Positions 1 to 5,560 of a stretch of 5,560 nt of DNA are shown here, one piece after another (within the stretch, counting starts at the first letter, position 1; every line of letters starts with the position of its first letter). The stretch is taken from assembly GCA_009702465.1 (NCBI GenBank), contig WLHY01000062.1:1-5560 (forward strand), read 5' to 3'. The notes beneath the pieces were generated by a model. It was not told the DNA's origin. It did no database searches and was given only the letters and a program-made list of their open reading frames with translations. The DNA comes from Actinomycetota bacterium (GTDB lineage: Bacteria; Actinomycetota; Actinomycetes; Nanopelagicales; Nanopelagicaceae). The position numbers were made by a program, and so were the translations under genes.

Positions 1-514
1 AAAACTCTGAAACACCTGCATTAGAGATCCACTTTTTACTTCCAGATAAAATCCATTTATCACCAGATGCAGTTGCTTTAGTTTTCATTGCAGCAGCATC
101 AGAGCCAGCCTCTGATTCAGAGAGGCAGTATGAGAAACCTTTTCCCTGGGCTAATTGAGTTAAGTACTTTTTATTTTGTTCCTGGCTTGCACCAATTAAT
201 AATGGAACCGATCCCAACTTATTTACCGCTGGAATTAAGGATGATGCGCCACAAACTCGTGCCACCTCTTCAATAATAATGACAGTTGCTAATGCATCTG
301 CGCCTTGACCGCCAAACTCTTCAGGAACATGTGCCGCAGCCAAACCAGCTTGTTGTAATGCATCCGCTGCTTCCTGCGGGTATCTGGCATTTTCATCAAC
401 ATCTTGCGCAAAAGGTAAAATCTTTTTTTGGGCTAGCGCGCTAACACTTTCCCGAAGTGATTGGTACTCATCACCAAAAAGTGGTGCCATATTAGATTCT
501 GAAGAAAAAGCCAT
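1..514 (-). CDS. Acyl-CoA dehydrogenase, N-terminal part (runs off left edge)
   Basis: This encodes a FAD-dependent acyl-CoA dehydrogenase, which introduces the alpha,beta double bond into an acyl-CoA and passes electrons to ETF. The visible 171 residues start at an ATG (514) and stay open to the window edge. Residues about 13-125 are the helical N-terminal domain, including PEEFGGQGAD (64-73), a common family motif. Residues 130-142 (CLSESEAGSDAAA) fit the acyl-CoA dehydrogenase signature in the flavin/substrate-binding middle domain. GSKKWISNAG (158-167) follows, the usual start of the beta-domain. The family is normally about 380-400 residues, so over half is missing, including the region of the catalytic Glu; chain-length or branched-acyl specificity cannot be told. 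It starts 9 nt after the copD/ctaG stop with a good Shine-Dalgarno, so it is probably last or internal in that operon. The family call is secure; the substrate is unknown. Confidence 0.95.
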   Translation of the reverse strand, partial: MAFSSESNMAPLFGDEYQSLRESVSALAQKKILPFAQDVDENARYPQEAADALQQAGLAAAHVPEEFGGQGADALATVIIIEEVARVCGASSLIPAVNKLGSVPLLIGASQEQNKKYLTQLAQGKGFSYCLSESEAGSDAAAMKTKATASGDKWILSGSKKWISNAGVSEF

Positions 515-521
515 GTACCAA

Positions 522-525
522 TCCT
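522..525 (-). promoter_or_regulatory. Shine-Dalgarno of the acyl-CoA dehydrogenase, overlapping the upstream stop
   Basis: AGGA on the minus strand lies 7 nt before the ATG at 514. It overlaps the TAG stop (526-524) of the copD/ctaG gene. This fixes the start of the dehydrogenase and suggests its translation is coupled to the gene before it. Confidence 0.65.
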
Positions 526-2353
526 AATCTGATTTTTCTCGTCCATCATCTCTGTTTAATTGAGCTAAGTACTTGTTGTACTTTGCAAGTTCATCATCCT
601 CGCCCATGGCTGCAGCACGTTCTGCTGCTCGGTCAATTCGACCGCTCTCCTTCTTATCAGCCTTGGTCCATTGAATAAATGTGGCAAGTAGCGCAAGCAG
701 GATCGGTACCTCTCCCATGGCCCAACCAATTGCACCACCCAAATTTTGATCTGCCAATAAATCTGTAGCCCATGGCCGCTCAAGAGCGATGAAGTAACCA
801 TTATCCAAAAGAGCTGATGATGACATAAGTGCGACTGAGAAAAATGCGTGAATACTCATTGCGGCAAATAAGACAACTATCTTCACAATATACGGAATCT
901 TTATCGGCATCGGATCAATGCCAATGATTGATTGGAAGAAGAGGTAACCAGCCAAAATAAAGTGAAGATTCATAAACAAGTGACCACTGTGGCTCAACAT
1001 TAACTCGCCAAATAGTGGTGTGAAGTAAAGTGCAAATAGGGAGCCATCAAATATCGCTAAGGCCACAATCGGATTTGCATAAACTTTGCCTAATTTAGAG
1101 TGGAGCAGGTTGATAAATACGCCCCGAATTCCTAACTCATTTTTGCTTCTGCCAATTGGCAATGTGCGTAATGCCAAAGTAATTGGTGCACCTAAAACAA
1201 TTCCAATCGGTGCAATCATTCCTAACACCATATGAGCCAACATGTGGTTGGAGAATGCAAATCGAGAGTAAACGCCTAGACCGCCACTTGTTGCAAAATC
1301 AATGGCTGCAATGCCCAAGGCGAAGGCGATAGTTCTGCCTATTGGCCACTTATCACCACGTCGAGATAATGCAACTACACCTCTTATATACAAGGCAACT
1401 GCAAAAAGTAATATTCCAATCATTAAGCCATCTGGATCATAAGCAAGCAGAACACTTGAAAAAGTTGGAGCAGGTGGCATTTCTAATCCAGTAATCAACA
1501 ACGCCGGTGAAACCGCTACCTCGCGAACCGGTGGTGCAGTATTTGAAAGCCAGCTGCCAACAAATACCGTCATTGACATTACAAATATCTCACCAATTAC
1601 CAATCGATAAATTGAAGGGTAATTACTTTTCAAAAGTAATCGGCGGTGCAGCGCACCAAATCCAATCAAAATACTGGTTAACACAATCTTTAAAATTACT
1701 AATGCGCCGTATCTGCTTTGCCAAGCCGCAATTGAATCTAGCCGTGTCAATGCATTTGCTACGCCTGAAATAGCAACAGTAATTGCGCTCCAAAGAGCTA
1801 TGACGCTAAATCTAGGTAGGGAAAATTTAAACTCCTCTTTATTAAATTGCATCACACCTATCAAGCCACCTACCCAAAAGGTAAGTGCGATTATGTGGAT
1901 CACTAAGGCACCAATTGCTAAGGCGTGATTACCAGAGGTACTGCCATGGCTTTGGAATGCTGGTGCAACAACTGCAATTAAGCCGATAGCTGATCCTAAG
2001 TAGGCTGCCCAAATTTTTTTAAGTGGAATCATCAAAATTAGCAAGATACAGAAAACCTGGAATAGGTAGGTTTTGCCGATAGCAATTTGAGTTAAATATG
2101 ATCTGATTAAGTTTGAATCAAATGACTCGAGGATTGTTATTTCTAACAGGTAGGCAACTTGGATTACAACAAATATTGCGATACTTACTAACCAAATCCA
2201 GAAAAAGTTTTTGCAACGTCTTGCTAATTTAGTACTTCTGATACTTCCTTTATCATCTTCTGCCAAAGCTGCTAATGAGATCATCAAGCCGATCGCAACT
2301 AATGCAGCTAGCTGCATCAAGCCATTGCTTAAGGTTGCGAAGATTTCAATCAT
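524..2353 (-). CDS. CopD/CtaG fusion: copper-handling and cytochrome c oxidase assembly membrane protein
   Basis: A 609-residue polytopic membrane protein that joins two copper-related domains, as in actinobacterial proteins annotated bifunctional CopD/cytochrome c oxidase assembly (Mycobacterium tuberculosis Rv0102 is of this type). After N-terminal membrane segments (about 10-30, 50-70, 97-130), the CopD-like part carries H136, H143, H153 and FWVGGL (159-164), then SRYGALVILK (213-222). The CtaG-like part (about 300-565) has SNHMLAH (H370, H374), SHSGHLFMNLH (H455, H458, H464), H502 and the segment DQNLGGAIGWAMGEVP (535-550). Known roles are copper transfer across the membrane (CopD) and Cu delivery to heme-copper oxidase (CtaG); that this protein does both is inferred. 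The last 45 residues are charged and probably cytoplasmic. It lies 12 nt after copC; no clear Shine-Dalgarno precedes the ATG, so coupling to copC translation is plausible. Confidence 0.93.
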   Translation of the reverse strand: MIEIFATLSNGLMQLAALVAIGLMISLAALAEDDKGSIRSTKLARRCKNFFWIWLVSIAIFVVIQVAYLLEITILESFDSNLIRSYLTQIAIGKTYLFQVFCILLILMIPLKKIWAAYLGSAIGLIAVVAPAFQSHGSTSGNHALAIGALVIHIIALTFWVGGLIGVMQFNKEEFKFSLPRFSVIALWSAITVAISGVANALTRLDSIAAWQSRYGALVILKIVLTSILIGFGALHRRLLLKSNYPSIYRLVIGEIFVMSMTVFVGSWLSNTAPPVREVAVSPALLITGLEMPPAPTFSSVLLAYDPDGLMIGILLFAVALYIRGVVALSRRGDKWPIGRTIAFALGIAAIDFATSGGLGVYSRFAFSNHMLAHMVLGMIAPIGIVLGAPITLALRTLPIGRSKNELGIRGVFINLLHSKLGKVYANPIVALAIFDGSLFALYFTPLFGELMLSHSGHLFMNLHFILAGYLFFQSIIGIDPMPIKIPYIVKIVVLFAAMSIHAFFSVALMSSSALLDNGYFIALERPWATDLLADQNLGGAIGWAMGEVPILLALLATFIQWTKADKKESGRIDRAAERAAAMGEDDELAKYNKYLAQLNRDDGREKSD

Positions 2354-2365
2354 TCTATGATGATA

Positions 2366-2962
2366 TTACTTGGAAATTTTTCGTGATCTACCTGGTTTTT
2401 TAATTGTTTTAACCCTTGGAGTTGGTGAGCCTTTAAAGGTTTGTTTTGCATACTTCACCATTAATATCAAGATAAAGATTGCAAAGATCAATAGGGCGAT
2501 CACAAGCAGATCGCTGGTGCGATTAACTGATGCAGAATCAGATGATTGCTCTGATGGAGTTGAAAGAGATGGTGTTGGTTCTGCAATCACAGCTGGTGCG
2601 TTAAACAAAAAGGTAAAGCTGCCAGTCAAGGATTCTTCACCTACCGCCATCATTGTGTAATTAACTGTGTAAACACCAGTTGCAGTTAATGGTTTTACAC
2701 CCACCGTTAAAGTTGCGCCGGTCATCTGTAATGAACCATCATCAACTCGCACGCCAAGTGGATCGAGCACAGTTACCTCATTAGCACCATCTGTTAAATC
2801 GGTATTTGCGGTAATTGTCACTGCAGTTGGCGCCAAACTGAGAACAGATCCGCCAACTGGTGAAGAGCTGATTAATGATGTGGCATTTGCGGGTGCAACA
2901 AAGAAAGTGGTTGTTAAGGCAAGCAGAATCAGAGAGTTAAGCAATATCGCCATTTTTTTCAT
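2366..2962 (-). CDS. CopC-like extracytoplasmic protein with C-terminal membrane anchor, copper ligands absent
   Basis: A 198-residue protein counted from the ATG at 2962. Residues 1-27 are a signal peptide (MKKM, hydrophobic core, cleavage after A-N-A). Residues 28-122 form a CopC-like beta domain: LISSSPVGGSV (30-40) matches the usual start and GSFTF (114-118) the last strand. A Pro/Ser-rich linker (123-149), one membrane helix (about 151-169) and a Lys/Arg-rich tail (170-198) follow, giving an outside domain and inside tail. CopC proteins bind copper outside the membrane and work with CopD, which fits the next gene. Oddly, the mature N-terminus is Thr instead of His, the usual DGH before the last strand is replaced by G108-E109-E110, and there is no His or Cys anywhere. 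An adjacent TTG (2965) could be read as the start, but GGTGA at 2970-2966 leaves 3 nt before the ATG and none before the TTG. Family confidence is good; copper binding is doubtful. Confidence 0.85.
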   Translation of the reverse strand: MKKMAILLNSLILLALTTTFFVAPANATSLISSSPVGGSVLSLAPTAVTITANTDLTDGANEVTVLDPLGVRVDDGSLQMTGATLTVGVKPLTATGVYTVNYTMMAVGEESLTGSFTFLFNAPAVIAEPTPSLSTPSEQSSDSASVNRTSDLLVIALLIFAIFILILMVKYAKQTFKGSPTPRVKTIKKPGRSRKISK

Positions 2963-2965
2963 CAA

Positions 2966-2970
2966 TCACC
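2966..2970 (-). promoter_or_regulatory. Shine-Dalgarno of the copC-like gene, decides the start
   Basis: GGTGA on the minus strand matches the downstream end of the consensus GGAGGTGA. It ends 3 nt before the ATG at 2962 and directly abuts the in-frame TTG at 2965, so ATG is the more likely start. Confidence 0.5.
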
Positions 2971-2977
2971 GCTTTCA

Positions 2978-2989
2978 ATTAGTCCTAAT
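2978..2989. repeat. Short inverted repeat in the copC/fmdB divergent gap
   Basis: ATTAG-TC-CTAAT is a perfect 5-bp inverted repeat with a 2-bp centre. It sits in the 54-bp gap between the divergent starts of the copC-like gene and fmdB, where an operator could act on both. It is short enough to arise by chance in AT-leaning DNA, so an operator role is speculative. Confidence 0.3.
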
Positions 2990-3002
2990 CTTGCCACTAC
3001 TT

Positions 3003-3008
3003 TAAGAT
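3003..3008 (+). promoter_or_regulatory. Putative -10 box of a leaderless fmdB promoter
   Basis: TAAGAT fits the TANNNT form of a -10 element and ends 8 nt before the fmdB ATG at 3017. That spacing puts the transcription start at or within about 2 nt of the start codon. No Shine-Dalgarno is visible before the ATG, which agrees with leaderless translation, common in Actinobacteria. No convincing -35 box was found. Confidence 0.45.
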
Positions 3009-3016
3009 TCTGTCCT

Positions 3017-3292
3017 ATGCCCACCTATGAGTATCAATGCAACCTGTGCGATCACCAATTTGAGGCTGTGCAATCTTTTTCAGAGCCAGCTATCGAGATC
3101 TGCCCACTTTGCAAAGGTGCGGTCCGCAAACTTTATAACAATGTTGGAGTTGTATTTAAAGGAAGTGGCTTCTACAAAACAGATTCAAGGGCATCCTCAG
3201 CGCCAGCATCACCGGCTGCAACAAAGTCAGATACAACGGTTAAATCTGAGAGCAAGGTTGAAAAAGCGGCGCCACCTAAATCAGAAGCCTAA
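3017..3292 (+). CDS. FmdB-family zinc-ribbon protein
   Basis: A 91-residue small protein of the FmdB/putative regulatory protein family. It begins with the diagnostic MPTYEYQC and has two CxxC knuckles (C8/C11 and C29/C32) that should bind one zinc ion. A conserved VVFKGSGFYKTDSR segment (45-58) follows. From residue 59 to the end it is rich in Ala, Ser, Pro and Lys and probably disordered, which is usual for actinobacterial members. The family is named after a methanogen formamidase-operon protein, but its actual role is not established; regulation or a zinc-dependent housekeeping function is only a guess. It diverges from the copC-like gene and is tail to tail with a small minus-strand ORF. 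The start is well supported by the family N-terminus. Confidence 0.93.
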   Translation: MPTYEYQCNLCDHQFEAVQSFSEPAIEICPLCKGAVRKLYNNVGVVFKGSGFYKTDSRASSAPASPAATKSDTTVKSESKVEKAAPPKSEA

Positions 3293-3293
3293 T

Positions 3294-3428
3294 TTAACCA
3301 CCGTGGTGAGGTGGTCTATCACCCTTAATCTCTTCATCACGTTTCTCATCAACTTCTAAGTCAATTTCATCATTTGTGATCTTCGCCAACAATGGCTTTA
3401 TTTGATCTGAATCCTTATTTTTACTCAT
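3294..3428 (-). CDS. Small acidic protein of unknown function, 44 residues
   Basis: An ATG-to-TAA frame of 44 codons that I do not recognise. The protein is hydrophilic with no signal peptide or membrane segment, and has 12 Asp/Glu against 8 Lys/Arg. Its charged centre (residues 20-37, including DEKRDEEIKGD at 27-37) ends in RPPHHGG. The ORF fills the gap between fmdB and the transporter almost exactly: its stop is one base from the fmdB stop, tail to tail, and it diverges from mmpL. Its codons (GAT, GAA, AAG, ATT) resemble those of the neighbours. No Shine-Dalgarno is visible, but TAGAAT on the minus strand (3444-3439) could be a -10 box giving a leader of only a few bases. A chance ORF of this size is possible; conservation would settle it. 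Confidence 0.5.
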   Translation of the reverse strand: MSKNKDSDQIKPLLAKITNDEIDLEVDEKRDEEIKGDRPPHHGG

Positions 3429-3444
3429 TAGAATAGTGATTCTA
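3429..3444. repeat. Perfect 6-4-6 inverted repeat between the small ORF and mmpL
   Basis: TAGAAT-AGTG-ATTCTA is a perfect 6-bp inverted repeat with a 4-bp spacer, directly next to the start of the small ORF and 39 bp before the mmpL ATG. Each arm reads TAGAAT outward, a 5/6 match to the -10 consensus TATAAT. The repeat could therefore be two overlapping divergent -10 elements, an operator for a dimeric regulator, or chance. Confidence 0.4.
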
Positions 3445-3483
3445 CTCTACAAAGATTACTTTGAATCTCTGAATGGATTGTTA

Positions 3484-5560
3484 ATGTTTGAAAAAATTGG
3501 TCTCACCATAGTTCGGCGCAAGAAATCAATTTTTTCTCTCTACTTAATCGGCATAATTTTGGCGGGCGCTATTGGTACTGGCGTATTTGGAAAGTTAGAT
3601 AGCGGCGGATACAGCGATCCAAACTCTGACTCTTATAAAGCTTATGAGTACCTCACCGATGTTTTTAAGGTAGAAGATCCTTCCGTAGTTCTTGTAGTTG
3701 AAGCACCTACAACTGCATCTGATCCTGCGGTGTATGCAACTGTTGCACAGCTAGAGGCGGATTTAAGAGCCGAACCAAATGTCGGCAACACTCTCTCATA
3801 TTGGTCAACTGGGGGCGCACCATCACTATTAAGTAAAGATAGTAAATCTGGATTTTTGTTTATCTACAGCGATGAATCTGATTGGGATGTGATTCAACAA
3901 CTGGGTAAAGAGATCCAAGAGAAATATGATGGAAAGTACGCAAATTTAAATATCTATGCCAGCGGCACAGGAGTCTTTGCGCATGCGATCAATACCAAGA
4001 TTGCTGATGATCTAAAGCTGGCGGAATCAATATCAATCCCATTGACCTTTATCTTATTAGTCTTTGTATTTGGTGGGTTAGTAGCAAGTGCCATGCCGTT
4101 GTTGGTAGGTGTTGGCGCGATTCTGGGATCACTACTGGTTATTTACATTATTACGCTCTTTACTGGCGTGAGCGTCTTTGCCTTAAATTTAATAACTGGC
4201 TTAGGCCTTGGTTTAGGAATTGATTATGCATTGCTGGTGGTGAACAGGTTCCGAGAAGAGTTGCACTCAGGTAAATCAATTGAAGATGCCATTGTTAACA
4301 CTGTAAAAACTGCCGGAAAAACTGTTTTCTACTCTGGCCTAACAGTTGTACTTACCTTGGCCTCATTAACCTTGTTCCCACAAATGTTTTTAAAATCATT
4401 TGGATATGCGGGAATTACCGTAGTTCTGATGGCGGTTGCCGGTGCATTAATCGCACTACCTGCTTTACTTGCAATTTTAGGTACAAGAATTGATAAAGGA
4501 TTAGTTCGCAAAAGTGTGAAGGTCACAAAAGATGATGGTAGATGGGCAGATGTTGCTAGATTTGTTATGCGCAAACCAATTTCAGTTGTTGTTCTATCTT
4601 TAATAATTTTAACTGTGCTAGCGGCGCCAGTTAAGAACATAGTTTTTTCTCAAGTAGATAGCCGAGTACTGCCAGCCAGTAATGCGGCAGCCACTGCTGC
4701 GCGAGTTATCTTGGAGAGATTTCCTGGGCAAGAGGGCAATCCAATTGAGATCATCATGCCAAAAGGTGCAACTTTAGGAGACCAAGTCAACCAATACACA
4801 AATGCAATTGCGAAGGTTCCTGGAGTTGTAAGAATTGGTAGTACTCAAGTAGTTGGTGAAGATCTACGAGTAACCGCCATTCATTCAATGGGTCCACGAA
4901 CTCCAGAGGCTGAAAAATTGATTAATGAGATTCGATTGATTCCAGCACCACCTGGAACATTGATTGGTGGTGTTGCAGCAGATTACGCCGATACCCAAAG
5001 TGGAACCGCTCGAACACTTCCTTGGGCATTGCTATGGATTGCAATTGGTGTACTGCTCTTACTGTTTGTCTTTACTGGATCAATCATATTGCCGATAAAA
5101 GCGGTGATTTTAAATATTCTCTCATTAGCTGCAACTATGGGCGCAATTACCTGGATATTTATTGAAGGTAATTTGAGATGGTTGGTTGGAGATTTCACAG
5201 TAACGGGTGCATTAGATACTGGTTCGATAATTTTAGTTGCCGTAGTTACCTTTGGTTTATCAATGGATTACGAACTCTTTTTGCTTTCACGAATTAAAGA
5301 GGAGCATGATGCTGGAAAGAGTAATACTGAATCTGTTGCAGTTGGATTACAACGATCTGCCAGAATCATTACCGCAGCTGCTGGGCTCTTAGCTATTGTC
5401 TTTGCCTCATTTATGATCAGTGGTGTTACCTCAATCAAGATGCTGGGCTTTGGCGTTGCCTTCGCTATTTTGCTAGATGCCTCACTAGTCCGGGGCTTAT
5501 TGGTGCCGGCATTGATGCGCTTATTTGGTGAACGAAACTGGTGGGCGCCTAAATCTATGA
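3484..5560 (+). CDS. MMPL family transporter (RND superfamily), C-terminus cut by right edge
   Basis: An MmpL-type proton-driven exporter of lipids or other hydrophobic compounds; 692 residues are visible with no stop. The layout is the standard two halves: TM1 (about 15-35), a large extracytoplasmic loop (36-180), TM2-6 (about 183-332), a cytoplasmic linker, TM7 (366-384), a second loop (385-512) and TM8-12 (about 513-678). Both halves keep the Asp-Tyr pair used for proton relay: GIDYALLVVNR (D247/Y248) and SMDYELFLLSR (D595/Y596). The final ERNWWAPKSM resembles the end of the transmembrane region in this family, so probably only a short tail is missing. The ATG at 3484 gives the usual N-terminus (basic RRKK before TM1), though no strong Shine-Dalgarno is seen. 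The substrate cannot be told; mycolate export, as for MmpL3, should not be assumed in a non-mycolate lineage. Confidence 0.94.
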   Translation, partial: MFEKIGLTIVRRKKSIFSLYLIGIILAGAIGTGVFGKLDSGGYSDPNSDSYKAYEYLTDVFKVEDPSVVLVVEAPTTASDPAVYATVAQLEADLRAEPNVGNTLSYWSTGGAPSLLSKDSKSGFLFIYSDESDWDVIQQLGKEIQEKYDGKYANLNIYASGTGVFAHAINTKIADDLKLAESISIPLTFILLVFVFGGLVASAMPLLVGVGAILGSLLVIYIITLFTGVSVFALNLITGLGLGLGIDYALLVVNRFREELHSGKSIEDAIVNTVKTAGKTVFYSGLTVVLTLASLTLFPQMFLKSFGYAGITVVLMAVAGALIALPALLAILGTRIDKGLVRKSVKVTKDDGRWADVARFVMRKPISVVVLSLIILTVLAAPVKNIVFSQVDSRVLPASNAAATAARVILERFPGQEGNPIEIIMPKGATLGDQVNQYTNAIAKVPGVVRIGSTQVVGEDLRVTAIHSMGPRTPEAEKLINEIRLIPAPPGTLIGGVAADYADTQSGTARTLPWALLWIAIGVLLLLFVFTGSIILPIKAVILNILSLAATMGAITWIFIEGNLRWLVGDFTVTGALDTGSIILVAVVTFGLSMDYELFLLSRIKEEHDAGKSNTESVAVGLQRSARIITAAAGLLAIVFASFMISGVTSIKMLGFGVAFAILLDASLVRGLLVPALMRLFGERNWWAPKSM

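Noticed and set aside
1507..1773. Open frame on the plus strand inside the copD/ctaG gene
   Set aside because: It is antisense to conserved membrane-protein sequence, and its translation shows no recognisable domain; it is a shadow of the real frame.
522..2991. The string AGATTAGGA (minus strand) occurs both before the acyl-CoA dehydrogenase start and in the copC upstream gap
   Set aside because: The two copies lie at different distances from their start codons, and in the first the AGGA part acts as a Shine-Dalgarno. Two copies of a 9-mer in AT-leaning DNA do not support a shared regulatory site.
2990..2997. TTGCCA at 2991-2996 as a -35 box for fmdB
   Set aside because: It is only 6 bp from the proposed -10 box, far short of the 16-19 bp needed.
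3297..3315. Hairpin ACCACC-GTGGTGA-GGTGGT just after the fmdB stop, considered as a terminator
   Set aside because: The stem is only 6 bp with a 7-nt loop and is not followed by a T-run. It is explained by the Pro-Pro-His-His-Gly-Gly codons at the end of the small minus-strand ORF.
3436..3483. Upstream in-frame GTG as an alternative mmpL start, adding 16 residues
   Set aside because: The extension is not like family N-termini, lacks a ribosome-binding site and would overlap the inverted repeat. The ATG at 3484 directly precedes the usual basic segment and TM1.
4329..5198. Two minus-strand open frames (4329-4640 and 4983-5198) opposite mmpL
   Set aside because: The plus-strand frame encodes conserved MMPL transmembrane and loop segments throughout. 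The minus-strand translations show no family features.

Overview
The window looks like a piece of a compact, AT-leaning actinobacterial chromosome. The best guess is a streamlined freshwater lineage such as Nanopelagicales (acI). Three things point there: the CopD/CtaG fusion typical of Actinobacteria, an MmpL-type transporter, and very short intergenic gaps with at least one apparently leaderless start. The lineage is an inference from style and family content; no RNA gene or phylogenetic marker is present.

Layout: the left 3 kb is a minus-strand cluster, read right to left. It holds a membrane-anchored CopC-like protein (2366-2962), a CopD/CtaG fusion membrane protein (524-2353), and the N-terminal 171 residues of an acyl-CoA dehydrogenase that runs off the left edge (1-514). 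The gaps are 12 and 9 nt, and the dehydrogenase's Shine-Dalgarno overlaps the preceding stop codon, so the three are probably co-transcribed. CopC, CopD and CtaG belong together as extracytoplasmic copper handling and supply to the heme-copper oxidase. Why an acyl-CoA dehydrogenase follows is not evident.

Diverging from copC, 54 bp away, is a small FmdB-type zinc-ribbon gene (3017-3292). Tail to tail with it, one base between the stops, is a 44-codon acidic ORF on the minus strand (3294-3428) that I do not recognise. After a 55-bp gap carrying a perfect 6-4-6 inverted repeat, an MMPL/RND-superfamily transporter (3484 to the right edge) fills the rest. It is nearly complete at 692 codons but its stop is not in the window.

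Most of this is ordinary core-genome content. The clearest oddity is the CopC-like protein. It keeps the fold signature but lacks the N-terminal His and the Asp/His pair that bind Cu(II), and in fact contains no His or Cys at all. The small ORF and two short inverted repeats in the divergent gaps are secondary leads. I saw no mobile element, CRISPR array, RNA gene, convincing terminator or undescribed multi-gene system. No gene-free stretch exceeds 300 bases.
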